DNA from: Nageia nagi
Taxonomy: Eukaryota; Pinophyta
Length of the DNA: 64,000 bases
Direction: 5' to 3'
Assembly (NCBI GenBank): GCA_050084985.1
Contig: JBITNC010000001.1
Coordinates: 187,860,001 to 187,924,000 of the forward strand
Shown here in pieces: positions 39,701-51,700 of the stretch (its first letter is position 1; each line of letters begins with the position of its first letter). The notes under the pieces are model-generated. The model worked only from the letters and a program-made list of their open reading frames with translations. It searched no databases and had not been told where the DNA came from. Position numbers and translations under genes: made by a program.

Positions 39701-42700
39701 TCCCAAATCAATATCGAATAAGGCCCATCCTAATGACGTTGCATCACTCTAATTGTGAAACCATCATACCAAAGTTGAACTCTCTCCCTTATGATAGCAA
39801 GAGAAATCCATGGTGCAAAAGACGAACGATAAGTCACTAAGAAGATGAATCCTGATGTGTCATGATGAATCCCAATGAACAATGCTCCAATCATGAAGGA
39901 TATGAACCGTTCCAAGAATGGTTTCCCATGGTCGGCTGAAAATTGTCTCCGACTATCCCATGCATGCACTTCCTCTCTCACCAAGCTCCCGCTGAAGAAT
40001 GATACCAATGGAACTCCACGAATAACAAGAACAAATAAGGGTACAAAGGGAGAAGGAAGAATCCCAAGATGAAAGCCACAATGTCCAATGCATCATGATG
40101 TAGTCTCAGGAGTAATGTGGCAACATATGCTAGCTGAAAATGGTCTCCATTCCTTCGTTGGCATTTGAATTTCCACTTGCCAATATATTGCTGAAAGTTG
40201 AAGCTGATGAAACTCCATAGATGATCAACCAAGGGCTTTTGACTTTGCAAAAATAGAAATCAACAAGTGAAAAACAGGATTTGTGTGTGAGCTCCCAAGA
40301 AGTCTCTGAACATTGGCTGCTCTTGAAATAGTGCCAACACTGAACTGGATCAGGTCTGATTTCTTTGAAATCAGGTCTGATTTTGCCCCAAAACTCTGAT
40401 TTACTTTCTTTCCTGAAGCTGCATATTGAAAAGGCTCATCACGGGTTACCCATCGCACAAGGATGGGGCTGAAAAGTAAGAGGAAATCTGATAACATGAA
40501 CTGTTGCAAAAATCAGAAATTAAACTCATGAACTGTTGCAAAAATCAGAAATTAAACTATGTAAAGATTGATCAGGATACTTCCTCATTCTTGAGTTTTG
40601 CCTCTCAACATTTAGTGCATCAAAATCCCAAGTTTCTCCCTTTCCAATGGCTGCCATAGGTCCTACATATGGCGCTGAAAAGGTGAAGCAAATCAAAGCT
40701 GCCACAAAACTCAATGATAAAATAAAGCAAGGGCTGATCCAAGTACTCTCTTATCCTTATGTTTTGTCTCCTAATGTCCCATGCTCCCCAATCTTCATCT
40801 CCTAAGGCTATCTCCATGCAATGGTTGTCACAAACAAGAAGAATCGTGGCACTTCCCACCCCTTATGGAAATCACAAAGATATTTCTCCAATGCAGCGCA
40901 TAATCAAAGTGTACATATCATGGAGTTTTCATAATGACTGGTTGCTGTCCTATCCCAAACTTGATGTATTTTGGGACTGTTACCTCTCAAATTAAATTAA
41001 TGTTACCTAGTTGGCTGAAAACAAGAGGTAGCCCAAACTTGTGTGCCATGTGTTGAGTTCCCCATGCTCCCATCTCCAAATTGGTTATCTCACTTTCAGC
41101 AACCTCCCTCAATTGTTTTTCCCTAGCATCCCCGTGAATGCCAAGACTATGCCAAAATGATAGACTGTTGCCATAATGCATACAAAAATCAGAATTGACT
41201 TCATACCTTTTAATTATGTTTCCATGGCTCAAGAGTCTCTCTTTCAAGGCTGGTCTCCTCTTCATTGCTAGGTGGTACTTGGGAAAATTCAGCTCCATGC
41301 AAGAATAATTTTGATTTGCCTTCAAGATCATGTACCTCAAAATCATTCTCTTCTATAATACTCCTATGTGGCAAGGCATCAACAACTTTTGACTTGAACT
41401 CCTCTTCTTTCACATATTCGTCATTGGACGACAGAGAGCTGAAGTGTCTTTTGAGTCAACAAAGGCTTGTTCCCAAAAAACATTCCAATCTCCAAGTTTA
41501 TTTTCAGGAACCTATTTTTGTAGGCTGCTAACTCATTCAGTGACTCTTTTTTCAAAATTGACCATTCATTAAGTATTATCATGTAGAAGTGCTGATTATG
41601 GCCCTCTTCCATGAATTGCCTCCCAAGGAACTTCATTGAGTTAGCTTTATCAAATGTAGAAGTAAGGAATAAAGTACGGATATGAAATTTGTTTTCGTGC
41701 CTTCCCTTTTTGTTGTACTTTTCCACATTTTGTTGCCATAGCTTGAAGTAAAATTCATTGTGTATGTCTATAGCCAAGAACCAAGGTTCAACAGCTTTAG
41801 ATCCCTGGAATTCTTTACCAAAGGGCTGCACAAAATAGTCTAAAGTGTTGGATCTACTGTATATAACTGCTGCCCAAGCCTGCTGCTCCCAAACTGTTTT
41901 TCCAGCCAACAGTAGATATGTTTTTTTCTATCCAAAAACATAGTTTTAGCAGCCACAAACAAGTTGACACCTTTCTGAAAGACATCTCCCACATGCTGAA
42001 GTCTGTCCTCCAAATCACACAACAAAATGAACTTCAAATCAGCTGATCCTTTGTCAACATGAAGATTTTTGTACTCTATTCCCATTGTAGATGCACAAGA
42101 CGAATGAACTACATCAATTTTGGAATCTTCAAGATGCAATCCTTTGTTCCTACAAGCTTCATCAAGGATGCCCAATTATGCACTAGAGTACTATTGCTAG
42201 GAAACAAACACGATTCATCATACCTCTCAATGATGTCTTCCCCAATATCATCTTTCATGCATAATTCCTGAGACAAATTTTGGTCACAAGGGAGTTCATC
42301 CCTCTTGGGTTTTCATCATATTCCGATGTCCATGCTCCTGGATCCCACAGCTGGCTGCTTTGTTTTGAGGAAGTATGTGTATTTTGCTCCTTATGAGTGG
42401 ATGTCTTTCCAAATAAATCACCCTTCAAGCTATTATTTATAGGTTTTGTTTGGGATTCAAACCTATTTGAAATCTTTCCAAATAAATCATCTCATTGTTA
42501 ATGCTATGCCAAGTTAATGAATTGGTGTCATAAAAATCAGAATTACTTCCATACCTGTTATGGCCATTGCAAGTCTCAAGTGCTCCTTCAAAGCTCATCC
42601 CATGATCAAAATCAGCCTTATGCAATAATAAGTTTGATTTGTCCTCAAGATCAACCTCCTCCATGATGTATCCTAGGTCCCATTGATGTATGGGCTCATC

Positions 42701-45700
42701 AACCAATTTTGATTAGAATTCCTCTTCTTTCTTTCTTTTCCTAGTCGTTCATTCATTATCATTTTGTCTTCAGGAACATCTTCATCCAAATCTGATTTCA
42801 TTTTATCATTGTCTTGTTTTTCTTCAAGCTTGCTTTCTTCATTGATTGCAGGTAGCCATGTGGGTGAAGAACAAGCATGGGAGCTTTCCCTTCCTTGATC
42901 ACATGTGGCAACATGAATTGTTGGTGGTGTTTCTTTTCTCTTCACATTTATTGCCGCTCCAATTCCCATTTACCTTCTTCCCCAAAATCTCTAAAAATAG
43001 TTGAAAAGAAACACCCTTCTTGAATTTTTTGGATCTACCTTGATACTCCAGATAAAGGGCCTCCATCTCCTCCTCCTCACTCCTCAAATCCATCATAGAA
43101 ACCCTAGCCAAATTCTCTCCTTGGGTTGTTTTCATGCAGAGCAATTGCTCCAAACGATTATTCATTCAATCCTATCCTTTTTGAATACCCTTCATTGTGT
43201 CTTCAAATGCTTTGGCTCTTCTTTCATCGCTTGAGAGAGGATTTTTCAGATTTTTCTTGCTTCTTATGTCAATCCATGTTTTCAACTATATGGATGAGTA
43301 TTTGGCCGCATCAAATTCTCCTCATAGGTTGGTAAGATCTTGGCTTTGATACCACTGTAATGATCTAAACTAGGAAAAAGCATGAATTATTCTCTTAAAT
43401 TTCAGATTTTCCAACTGATGCCGTAGTTACCAAGTTCATTCACCAAGCCGCTTCAAGTTCATACAACTTCATGAATCAACATTTCAGATTTAAACAAATT
43501 ATGCCCTAATTTCAGATCTGAAAAAAGTACTGAAAATGGAGCACATATGCCACAAAAATCAGAATTGAGTATCAATCAATTTCATCCACCATAACAAACA
43601 AGTATAAATATCAAATGAGCAAGTAGTGCACCCTAGAAAGTGGACGAACCATGCTGAAACAAGTGTATGAAGATACTCAAAAATATATCCTTGGCTCTCC
43701 AGGGCTAGGCAAACCACTTGGAACACTAAAGAAGGGTGCAAGATGCACCACAATGCCTCCTAAACATGGGTGCTCCACTCCAAGACTCCTCAAATGCGCA
43801 ATCTCGAATGTTGAAGTATTATTGAAGCTCTAGATGAATCCTCGAATGAATGACCTAGGGGTTTTCATCCCTAATCCCTCCAAAACCAAGGGGTTTTTCC
43901 TCAAAGAAGAAGATGATTTGATCTTGAATGATGCCTTTTCCAACTGGGCGCCTCTTCCTTAAATACATGAAAATGCACAACATCATGACATGGCTGACCT
44001 CCTTGGGACTAAAAAATATCATCATTATGGCTGAACTGCTCCTTGGATAATAAATGATAAATGACATTATCCTAGCCTACCTGCTCATTACAATCCTACA
44101 TTGAAATCATAAAAAACACCTCCATGTTGGGTGTCCAATCTTGGGACTACAAATTACGCATTATTACATCAAAAGACATATGACAATATGAAAAATATCT
44201 CAAAAGGCCTATTACGATGCCAAAAGTATCAAAAAACACTCCTATGTACTAAAAATCATAATGCAAAATTTAGTGAGACGCCATAAATGGGGTCACTACA
44301 TTGGGCTTGGGCCACTTCATCATGGCAACATCAATCTCTCCTCCAACCACATGCCCAAGGTAGCTGAAGGATTGCTTGGCAAACTTATTTTTCATATTTC
44401 AACAAATTTCTTCAAAGCTATTAAAACAACCCTTAGACAATGAACATGTTGCCATCTTTTGCTAAAAACCAAGATTTCATCCAAGGATGCCACAAAATCG
44501 TCCAAATATTGACATGATTCAGTAGCCTCATGATAGTGGCTAGTGCAAAGCATAGACGAAATGGTGTTATCAATCATTCATAAAAGCATTGTCTTAATGG
44601 CTATCTTCAAAATGTTAGACACCTAATCCTTGGAGATTATCGTATTTGTAATAGAGTAGTAATATTTAGTAAATATAGTAAATTTGCATGTAGGAGATTA
44701 GTGGAATATTAGAAGTCATAAGGAAGTGCATATGAAGAGTCCATGTGTAATTCAAAGGTAACCCATGAAGGTGAATCCATAAAGTCACTTTGAGATTGTA
44801 TTTATTCTCATCTTGAATCTAATACAATGTTTTTTGCTTGGAGTTAATGGATAAATTCACAACGATTAGAGCTTGTGTTGGAAGACCAAGAATTCTTGAA
44901 GACTAGGAACAATTGATGACCAAGAACTCTTGAAGACCAAGATGTATTGAAGACCAAGAACTCTATTAACTCCATGAATGAAACAAAACTCTACCAATCT
45001 TTTTCCAGAAATCTTTGCTTCTTGTTTTTTCAAACTTTGTATCTTCAAATCAAATTCTGAGACCATATTGTGATACCCATTTTCAAGCTGCTCATTTTGG
45101 TATATTTGATCACATGTTTTAGAGCTTGTATATTCGAAAGAATTGGGCAATATAATGCTTGCCTTTAGTTGTATTAGACATATCAGCCTTGTTTGTTAGA
45201 TTGATAGGAGTCCTTTTTTTTCGAGGAGAATAAATATTAGGTCGAATTTTTTTCTTGCATGTAGGGTTTACGGTGCAATTTTTTTTCCTCTCATTAGTCC
45301 ACCTATTTTGGCTTTAGGGTTTCTTTGAATTGTGTTTGCTTGTTAAAGATTTGCCTAACACCCAAGAAACACCTCGGTACCACTATGCCTATGTGGTGGA
45401 GCCTGTGTTTGAGGTTGTAGACCCTATGTGGACGATCCGTGTTTGACTTCGTAGACCCTGTTGGGATGCTTTTCTTTCCCACGCGGGACACTCTGAATAT
45501 CGCGGGCGGAACTTATGAGATCCCAAGCAATATAGTTGGAAATGCATTACCAATTCCCCCGTTTGAAAAGGACTGTGTACCTCCAAGGCTCTTGTTGAAA
45601 CACCCTGCCAGTGACCCCAACGTTGTGACATTGTAAGGTTTGTTCGCCCAATGTGTTTTCTGAATAGGGATAGAAATAGAAATAAAGTACGGTATTCCTC

Positions 45701-48700
45701 TTTGGAATCAGCCTCAATGGAATGGAATGAGAGATATATAGTCTGTTAACCAACGATGTTTTATTCTTTGATGTATAGAGTTTGTTCGGAGCTTTTGTGT
45801 GTGGACTTAACGATCATATTTGGCATGAAAGCATAAAGAAAGCGTAAAGGTAATACTGTAACGAGGTGAAGGAAAACACCTTGGAGAAAGAAAGAATACT
45901 TGGTCAGATATGAGGTTGAGGTTCACTGACGAGAAAGTCTCTAAGAGTTAATCTCTTCCGGATCGGTTAAGGACTCTTCATCCAATTCATCCAACCTTGC
46001 AAGCAAACAACTTCACATTCGAAATGCTTCAAAGAGGAGCATGGAGGAATGCCAATTGCTGGTTTTCTATGAATAGGACCGATTCAATTGAATGGAAATG
46101 GAAGGTCTCAAAGTGAATGGATCATGGTTTTGGATGAAGGACCTAACAAGATGTCATAGAAGTAGAAACTAACATAGAATACCCAATCCACTTGCATGCT
46201 AAGGACCAAGCAACAAACATAGGTAGGCTTCAAGCACTTTTTAATGTCTTTCAGAGATAACTTCCCTAAAGCCCAAGAGCTTTCAAAGGAATAAAATGAA
46301 AGTACACAAACTCACTATGAGTGCCCTCAAAGAATCAATCCATAGCATCAATATGAAAAGTGTCAAACTCAAGTCTTTGCATTAACCACTTTGTATTTTC
46401 TTTGTAAAAGAATTACATAAAAATTTTCACAATTTTTCTCTTTTTACAAAAAATTTGAACTTCTCAAAATTTTCGTTCCTTGAAAAGTTCCAAACTTTCA
46501 ATCTACATAAAAGTGACCCCATGGGGTCTATTTATAGAATTTCTAGGGTTTCCAAGTGTTGCCCTGATTCTATAAAAAAATATTAAAATATTACATAGTT
46601 GCCTGCTACCACTAAGTCAACTAACTTTTGGTGCTCTACTTGCCAGGCTGACTAATCATGAGAGCAAGGTTAGTCGAGTTTTGGTGCTCAACTTTCCCAG
46701 CTGATTGATTCACAAAATTTTTGAAAGTGACGAAAATTATGGTGCCTGATTTGCAATTTGCACATGTGATGCAATGGTGGCCTCGAAGTTCGTGCCCATG
46801 AAGATTTCTCTGTTCTTGACTCCGGTGTTGAGGATCTCCATTATCCCTTCATTTGCCAACAGATATGTGGTGATGGTCTTTTAAGTCTTCTTCATTTCGC
46901 TGCACCATACTGCCATATTGCTACCATATTTGAGCTATTTGCCAGATTTGAGGACATTAATATCTTTAGTTTCGAGGTAAGTGTTGATCATTAGCTGGAC
47001 CTCATTTATTATTGTGGAATAGTCCCTACTGTGTCCATCTTCCTCGATCAGCCTTAGATCAAATTGGTATTCTGCTTGTTTCTTCATGTCTACTTTGAAA
47101 TTTGTCCGAACTTGGATGAAATCCTGACACTTTGAAACAGCGTAGAACAACCAATCATACTGGTAAAAGAATTGATGACAGTACTCCAGTATTATTGGCG
47201 TGCAAAAAGCTTTCCTTCTTAGCTCATGCATCACCTGGCAATCAATTCACGAATCCTGTCTTGAGCAATGAACGATCCATTGTCTTCAATAAAGAAATTA
47301 GTTATTTCTAGGAATAACTCTTGAATAGCCTCTTTGGTCTCGTTAATCCACTCTTGTTTGACCGCTTGAATCCCGGTATTCAACGAGATCTGCTTCTTGA
47401 TGTCTTCAACTGTCAGGTTAGCAGCTTGGATATCAACAATCAATTTCCTCTTTTCAACCAATTCTCTTTTCAACTCCCTGAGCTCCACCTTTTGTGATGT
47501 GTTCTCCTCTGTCAGCGCTGCAACATTAGAAACTATTGCATGTTGCCTGCCCAAATTTCCAATTGCTTTACATGGCTCTTCTCGTGTTTCCACCACTAAT
47601 GCAAATTCTCCATCGACATTATGATGATGGAATTATCCTTCATCGAGATGTAAGTGGCTACATGCTCAAGTTCATTCTCTGATTCCTGATCAGTTTCAAG
47701 GTCAGCACGGGCTTCGGATAGATGATACGTTCTTAAGTTTTTTAAGAGCGTCGCCATGTCGAAATTGCAACTCGGCCTAGGATTGGCAACTATAGTCACT
47801 TGTCTCTCTAGATTCCCTTGATGTTCTTCCTCTCTCCTTTTCTTCCTCTAGTCTTCATCTTCACTCTCATCCTCTTCATTTCCTCCATCCCCTCCTAATG
47901 AGGAAGCTATTCTGTTGGATGCCGGGGGGTCCTTCTTGAAGCAAGTGGTGGAGGTTTTCTCTGAGGTGGAGGTGTCTTCTTTGGTTGTCAAGGCATGGAA
48001 GCCCATGTAGACGTAGGTCTTGTTGCTTGAATGGGTTCTTCCATGGTAGGAGGACTTATGGCCGGTATCTCTTCGACTAATGAATCTGATTCATCGCCTG
48101 AGATGTAAGGTATTTCAGATATCTGGCCATCTTCTAAGGGATCTCTCAAGAGGTGTCCTTCATCGATCTCATATTCATCCTCGCTGTCACTAAGCAGGAG
48201 AACTAGGGCCAAAATAATATAATTGTCCATCTCGGGATGGACCTTTGGGAGGGACTTCCACCAGCTTTCTTAAGCGTTTGTATGGGTGCGAAGTGCTTCC
48301 AGTCTTTTTAGTGTTTCTTATCTCTTGCAATAATCCTTGTATGCTCTAATCAATAGTTTGCCCTAGTTGAACAATGAGTGTGGCATATTGACCAGATTGC
48401 CCCTATGTCAATCTCACTGAAGGTGAAATTGGTGGCGGTTCACACGAAATCGAGGGATTTTTTTTAAGGATTATCGAAGGATGTATCCTAGCTACTGCAT
48501 TCTCCTCTTGCAAACCTCTTTTCTTCTTCTTATTGGTCATGGTTTGCTTGAGCTTCTCTTTTGCCACCAAGTCCCTGTTTATCTTGCTGATTTGCTCGAT
48601 GTCATCTATATTTCTGTAGCTTTCGAGCTTTCCTAGGGACTTGTGAGGGTAATCGGTTTGCCAGGTTTTCTTATAGAATGCACCGATTACACCTTCAGAA

Positions 48701-51700
48701 TGATAGTACTCTACCGCATGTTCTACTGTGAAGACGTAATATGCCAGCTCCATCTTTATCGTCTTGACTTGATGCCATGATGTGCATCTGTACTCCCCTA
48801 TGCGGATAGGTAATTTGCATGTGGTGGCACCTTTCTTGCACTAAACTTTCTCGTGCAAGTACGAAAAGTGTCTACAAAATTCCATCAAGATGAACCTATC
48901 ACTTGCGTAACAAGGAAGTCTGTAAGGTGGCTCAATTGACCCGTAAACCCTGATATATGTGACATCTGTCTCTTCAAGATAAAAATCTGCATGTCCTCGA
49001 AGAACTTGGATTGCTACTTGTGATATCCTGGTCATATTGACGGTCCCCTTTACCTTGCATATATACGGCACTCGAATCCTTCATTCATCATTTTGAATTC
49101 TTCCCACCGGTTTTCCAACATGAATCTAGGGTAACTCTGCCATACTAGCATTTCTGGATCAAAGAGGTACTTGGTATCTGCTATGGTGGATTTTCTATTC
49201 TTGCCATGTAGAAGCAGAAATACCAAGTAAGAGCTCATGTAGAATCTCTTTGTTTCTACGATTCTAGACAACTGTTGAGCTAAGTAGTCACTGATCACCT
49301 TACTCCATCTAATCCCTTTGCCTCTGTTGATCTGATCTATGAAGCCCACGAACTCCTTTCTAAATCTTTGATCATTTTCTTGTCCTGTGATCCTACACAG
49401 CATACTAATAATGGTCGAGACTGTAGGATAGAAGTCTATCCTTCTGGGTTGACTTAAGGCCTTTGCCTTGTAATCTTTGCACTTGTCAACTAACCAGTCT
49501 TTTATCAAATTCCTCGGCTTGGTCAGGCTATTATACAATCTGATAGACTCTTTCATGGAGAATATGATGCCTTCGTTACTCCATGCAAATGCGCTCTCTA
49601 TTCCTTCCATAGTGAAATCTAGTATATTTGTGCCTTCATTGTTGAGGAGGACTCTCTCCTTTGTGTCGCAATATCTTGCTACCTCAAGGCACAGTTCTGG
49701 GAATGGAGTGGTAAAAGGGATCAAAGAAGCTTCAACGATCCTGCATTGAGCAAGTGCATCGTTGAACAATCGTTTGTGTGGGATCTTGGCCATCTTCTCT
49801 AATGCCTTGACGGGGTCAGTGTTTGCCCAATCTATGTCCCTGATTTGTCCAAGGCCATCTACTAGCACAGTTGTAGGGAAGAGAGCCTTCCCTTGTTTTT
49901 CCAAGATGATTAGACTAATCTTCACGAGCTTCTCCATCTGGAGCTCTTTGTTTTTCTTATCAATGCTCATGATTCAAACCTGTGGAGTACAACAAGGTGT
50001 TAGGAGTGGTATTGGATATCTCTGGAGCGATTTTGGAGCAAAAAGAAATAGTCAAATTTTTTGATTATTTTGGTTTTTTTAGAAGCTGTGTGGATTTTCG
50101 AAAATTTTGAAGTTCGTCGAAAGTGGGAAACAAGTACATGGGGTGTTGGAAAATAAATCTAGGAGGCTTGTGGCCAAGTCTTGGAGAAAACTTTTGAATT
50201 TTCAGGGTCCGAATTAACTCGCTATTTTTTTAGCCCATGTATTCGTTTTTTTGACAGGTTTTTACAGCTTCGAAGCTTGAAAAGATAGGGATGTAAAATG
50301 GGTTTTCAAGCTTTGTTTTTGGGAAGTGAATGATGGAGAATGCTTTCCTATATGGGATCTATCACTTTGGTATTCACTTCGAAGTTTGGATCACTCAAAA
50401 TTTTGGAGGTTTTTGGCCTTGAAAAAGTGTTTTTTGTGTTTTTTCACTTTTTTTCAAAAAGCTTGAAAATGGTGAAAATGGCCAAAAGATAGGGGGGTCC
50501 GAAATTTCGAAAAAATTTTAAAAATGGATTTGATCTAATGGGTGGATAGAGGATGGAATTCTAAAATCCTTGAAAAAGTTTGACAAGGTTTTGACTTATT
50601 TTGGATCTTGTGAGCAATTTTGAAGTTTTGAGCAAGTTTGTGAGGATTTTGCTCAAAAATGGGTGCATGGAGGCTCAAGGAGAATGTTTGTGAAGCAAAT
50701 GAAAGGCTTAGGGGGGAATTTATAGGTTTTTTGTGCCTTTTGCATGCTCCTTAGTGGGTATTTGACCTAAAAAGTGCTCTAGGGGTGCATTTTGCATAGT
50801 TTTTAAGTTTTTGGAGCCTTTAAACACTCCATAAGATTGCAAACCTGCGCCTAACTGTTTGAGGCACTTCCTTGGGTCAAAATGGAAAAATTCAAAGTTT
50901 AAATGTGCCCAAAATCAAATTTTGATGACTTTTGGGGCTTTCTCCTTGCATCTAGGCGCCAATTTTCACTTTTTTGGGTTCTCCAATGGCTTGGAAACCT
51001 ACGCCTGACTTTTTGGAGAGTTTCTAGTGCCTTTCCATTGCTCAAAATTCGAATTTTGTAGCTCTAAATGTGCTCAAAATGGGGTTTTCCATGCAATTGA
51101 CACCTTGGGATCAAATTTTAGTGCATTTTTCACTTATCCCTCCAAGTTAGGCGCCTTTTTCATCCCTATGGAATTAGAAACATTTGCAAACCTTCGCCTA
51201 GCCTTTGGAGGGTCAAAACTTGCTCATTTTCGAATTTTTCAAGACTTAAATGTGCTAGAAATCACATTTTACACCTTGTAGACCCCTCAAACTTGAATTT
51301 TGACTAAAATTTATCAAATTCCTTGATTCTAGGTGCCATTTTTCACTTCAATGGTTTTGGAAACATCTAGAAACTTGCGCCTAGCATTCTAGGGGTCTTT
51401 ACTTGCTCAAAACCAAACATTTCGAGACCTAATGTGGCTTAGAACCATCTTTTCCACTCATTCATGCATTTAGATTTTATTTTTGATGCATTTCCACTTT
51501 TTCTTTACTATCTAGACGCCAAAATGCATCTCTATGGATTTCCCATAGGCTTGAAAAACTGTGCCTAGCCTCAAGGTGCCTTAGACTTGGTCAAAATCGA
51601 AAATTTTGAGTCTTAACTATGATAGAATTCACCTTGTCTCTCCGAATATGCTCTTAGACTTGAATTCTGATACCATTTGTATTTATCTATAAGAAACATG

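Larger units (their letters stand above)
38634..44300 (-). mobile_element. LTR retroelement without visible pol, in a partial LTR-internal-LTR-internal array
   Basis: Direct repeats 43356-44300 and 38634-39620 are LTRs (minus orientation TGTAATGACC...ATCATTACA). The primer-binding site TGGTATCAAAGCC (minus, 43354 downward) resembles the initiator-Met-tRNA site TGGTATCAGAGC. A purine tract GGGAGGGTGGAAT abuts the left LTR (39621-39634). The left LTR is also followed by a PBS-like TGGTATTGAAGCC and about 290 bp of internal start (38345-38633), so a second copy was joined in tandem. The right LTR abuts a gypsy RT fragment at 44301. No RT, integrase or RNase H motifs were found in the 3.7-kb interior. 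Confidence 0.82.

Noticed and set aside
39730-40859. Several minus-strand frames as separate genes
   Set aside because: They overlap in different frames within the 3' interior of an LTR element and repeat one another weakly; treated as element sequence.
45600-45630. PBS-like TTGGGGTCACTGGCAGGG after CACAACG on the minus strand, resembling an Asp-tRNA site
   Set aside because: It would place the LTR end at about 45620, but the perfect target duplication and the CCCAACA end at 45459 show the unit continues past it; only 12 of 18 bases fit the known site.
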